NCBI GenBank assembly: GCA_027314825.1
Contig: DAHVAB010000036.1
Span: forward strand, 1 to 12,341
Length of the DNA: 12,341 bases
Direction of reading: 5' to 3'
Source of the DNA: Solirubrobacterales bacterium
GTDB lineage: Bacteria > Actinomycetota > Thermoleophilia > Solirubrobacterales > Solirubrobacteraceae
The position numbers were made by a program, and so were the translations under genes. The notes below the pieces were generated by a model that was not told the DNA's origin, ran no database searches, and saw only the letters and a program-made list of their open reading frames with translations. Positions 10,638 through 12,341 of the stretch are shown here, piece after piece; the first letter of the stretch is position 1; each line of letters opens with the position of its first letter.

Positions 10638-12341
10638 ATGCTGCTCGGCGTGGACGTCGGAGGGACATTCACCGACGCCGTGCTGCTGCACCCAGACGGC
10701 TCGATCGCCACCGCGAAGGTGCCGAGCACGCCACGGGACCAGTCTGTCGGCGTGCTCGAAGCGATCGACGCGGTCCTCACCACGGCAGGAGCCGGCGCGG
10801 GTGGCATCGCACGCTTCGCCCACGGGATGACGGTCGCCACAAACGCCCTCCTGGAGGGCACGGTCGCCCGGACCGCGCTCCTGGCCACCGACGGCTTCAC
10901 CGACATCATCGAGCTCGGCCGGCAGGCCAGGCCAAGCCTGTACCGGCTCTGCGAGGCCCCGCCGCCCCCGCTCAGCCCGCCGCAGCTCCGCTTCCCCGTG
11001 CCCGAGCGGACGGCTCCGGAGGGCGTGCTCGTCCCCCTGCGAGTCGACGCCGCACAGCAGCTCGCAGCGAGGCTCGCCGACGCCGAGGTGGAGGCGGTCG
11101 CCGTCGTGCTGCTGCACTCCTACGCCCACCCCGAGCACGAGCGGATGCTCGGCGAGACGATCGCGCGAGCGCTGCCGGACGTGCACGTCTCCCTCTCCCA
11201 CGAGGTGGTCGGCACCTTCCGTGAGCACGAGCGCGCCGCGAGCACCGAGATCGACGCTGCGCTCTCGCCGCTGCTCGCCGGCTACCTCTCCTCGCTCTCA
11301 CGCCGCGCGGGCGCGATCGGAGCTCCCGCGCCGCAGGTCATGCAATCCTCCGGAGGACTGCTAGACGCGGCCACGGCGGCGTCCCACGCCGCACTCACAG
11401 TCCTCTCAGGGCCGGCCGGCGGAGTCGGCGGCGCCCTGCGCCTGGCCGAGCTGGCCGGTGAGAGCGACCTGCTCTGCTTCGACATGGGCGGCACATCGTG
11501 CGATGTCTGCCTGATCACGGGCGGGTCGGTCGCCGAGACCGCTCAGCGGAGCGTCGCCGGACGCCCGCGGGCGCTGCCGGCGCTCGACATCCACACGGTC
11601 GGCGCCGGCGGCGGCTCGATCGCGTGGCGGGACGCCGGCGGCGCGCTGCGGGTCGGACCGCGCTCGGCCGGAGCCGTGCCGGGGCCCGCATGCTACGGCC
11701 GCGGTGGGCGGGAGCCTACAGTCACCGATGCGAACCTGCTGCTCGGCAGGCTGCTGGCCGAGGAGCCGCTCGCGGGCGGGGTGAGCCTCGACATGCAGGC
11801 CGCCGAGCGGGCGATCGGCCTGCTGGCGCAGAGCCTCGGGATGGACGCGATCGCCTGCGCGGAGGGGATCGTCAGGGTCGCCGAGGCGGAGATGCTGCGA
11901 GCCCTGCGAGTGATGAGCGTGCAGCGCGGGATCGACCCGCGCGGGCTGTCCCTGATGGCGTTCGGCGGAGCCGGCCCATTGCACGCGGCGGCGCTCGCCG
12001 GCGCGCTCTCGATCGGGCGGGTCCTCTGCCCGCGCGCCTCGGGGGTCCTCTGCGCCCTCGGGCTCGCCGCCGCCCCGGCGAGGCGCGACGCGGCGCGCAC
12101 GGTGATGCTCTCCGGGGACGCGCTGAGCACGACGAGCGTCCGGAGCGCCACCGAGCAGCTGATCGCGCGCGCGGAGGCGGAGCTCGGCGATGAGGCGCCC
12201 GCGGAGGATGATCGTTCTTTGAGCGGGCCTGATCGGCCCGCCCGGCGTTGCGTCGCGGAGATGCGCTACCGCGGTCAATCGTTCGAGCTGGTCGTGCCGG
12301 CGCCTCTCGGCAGCGACCCCGCGCGGCTGCGCTCAGAGTTC
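10638..12341 (+). CDS. Hydantoinase/oxoprolinase A subunit (HyuA family), 3' end missing
   Basis: This belongs to the ATP-dependent N-methylhydantoinase/5-oxoprolinase/acetone-carboxylase family, in which the A subunit binds ATP and works with a B subunit to open cyclic amides or carboxylate ketones. The frame is open for 568 codons to the last base of the window; the family is usually near 680-700 residues, so about 120 are missing. Visible motifs are the actin-fold phosphate loop GVDVGGTFTD (4-13), HGMTVATNALLEG (62-74), the second nucleotide site FDMGGTSCD (281-289), HTVGAGGGSIAW, GPRSAGAVPGPACYG, TVTDANLLLGRL and AFGGAGPLHAAAL. The ATG at 10638 starts exactly at the family N-terminus. A hyuB-type gene would be expected directly downstream. 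The substrate cannot be predicted. It is separated from the preceding gene by 62 bp and may have its own promoter. Confidence 0.9.
   Translation, partial: MLLGVDVGGTFTDAVLLHPDGSIATAKVPSTPRDQSVGVLEAIDAVLTTAGAGAGGIARFAHGMTVATNALLEGTVARTALLATDGFTDIIELGRQARPSLYRLCEAPPPPLSPPQLRFPVPERTAPEGVLVPLRVDAAQQLAARLADAEVEAVAVVLLHSYAHPEHERMLGETIARALPDVHVSLSHEVVGTFREHERAASTEIDAALSPLLAGYLSSLSRRAGAIGAPAPQVMQSSGGLLDAATAASHAALTVLSGPAGGVGGALRLAELAGESDLLCFDMGGTSCDVCLITGGSVAETAQRSVAGRPRALPALDIHTVGAGGGSIAWRDAGGALRVGPRSAGAVPGPACYGRGGREPTVTDANLLLGRLLAEEPLAGGVSLDMQAAERAIGLLAQSLGMDAIACAEGIVRVAEAEMLRALRVMSVQRGIDPRGLSLMAFGGAGPLHAAALAGALSIGRVLCPRASGVLCALGLAAAPARRDAARTVMLSGDALSTTSVRSATEQLIARAEAELGDEAPAEDDRSLSGPDRPARRCVAEMRYRGQSFELVVPAPLGSDPARLRSEF

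Noticed and set aside
11406..12278. A 290-codon minus-strand open frame
   Set aside because: It is antisense to the hydantoinase-A gene, whose frame is continuous and carries all expected motifs.

Overview
The window is high-GC, densely packed bacterial DNA with Shine-Dalgarno sites, GTG starts and 1-4 nt gene overlaps. The gene content suggests an actinobacterium, perhaps class Thermoleophilia (Solirubrobacterales). The pointers are a long type-2 PyrF, a murI-rph-rdgB cluster, two small zinc-ribbon proteins beside nadB, and a MYQFSRAIYREL-type protein with a C-terminal Cys/His cluster. The taxon is inferred from gene content, not from a marker gene. No rRNA, tRNA, CRISPR array, transposase, phage or recognised defence genes were seen.

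Layout. (1) 1-798 (+): 3' part of an ABC-2 type transporter permease whose 5' end lies outside the window. (2) 864-1823 (-): a 1-phosphofructokinase-family sugar-phosphate kinase, convergent with the permease. (3) 1950-3280 (-): an HU-family DNA-binding protein followed by orotidine-5'-phosphate decarboxylase, probably one operon. (4) 3422-3565 (+): a small putative membrane protein. (5) 3552-5895 (-): a murI-rph-rdgB operon (glutamate racemase, RNase PH, XTP/dITP pyrophosphatase); murI and rph share ATGA, and rph runs about 145 nt into rdgB in another frame. (6) 5933-6862 (+): a GT4-like glycosyltransferase, divergent from murI across 37 bp. (7) 6882-9903 (+): a tightly coupled operon of a low-complexity zinc-ribbon protein, a small zinc-ribbon membrane protein and NadB (L-aspartate oxidase). 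(8) 10141-10575 (+): a conserved-type protein of unknown function with a C/H cluster. (9) 10638-12341 (+): a hydantoinase/oxoprolinase A-subunit gene that runs off the right edge.

Most genes are housekeeping: pyrimidine synthesis, peptidoglycan precursor supply, RNA 3'-end trimming, nucleotide-pool cleaning and NAD synthesis. Three things stand out. There are four in-frame minisatellites, with periods of 27, 27, 33 and 42 bp, in three different genes. Three plus-strand genes have a TANNNT box 7-8 nt before the start codon, which suggests leaderless transcription. Two zinc-ribbon proteins of unknown role are translationally coupled to nadB. I found no convincing new multi-gene system; the zinc-ribbon/nadB unit is the best candidate for unexplained biology.
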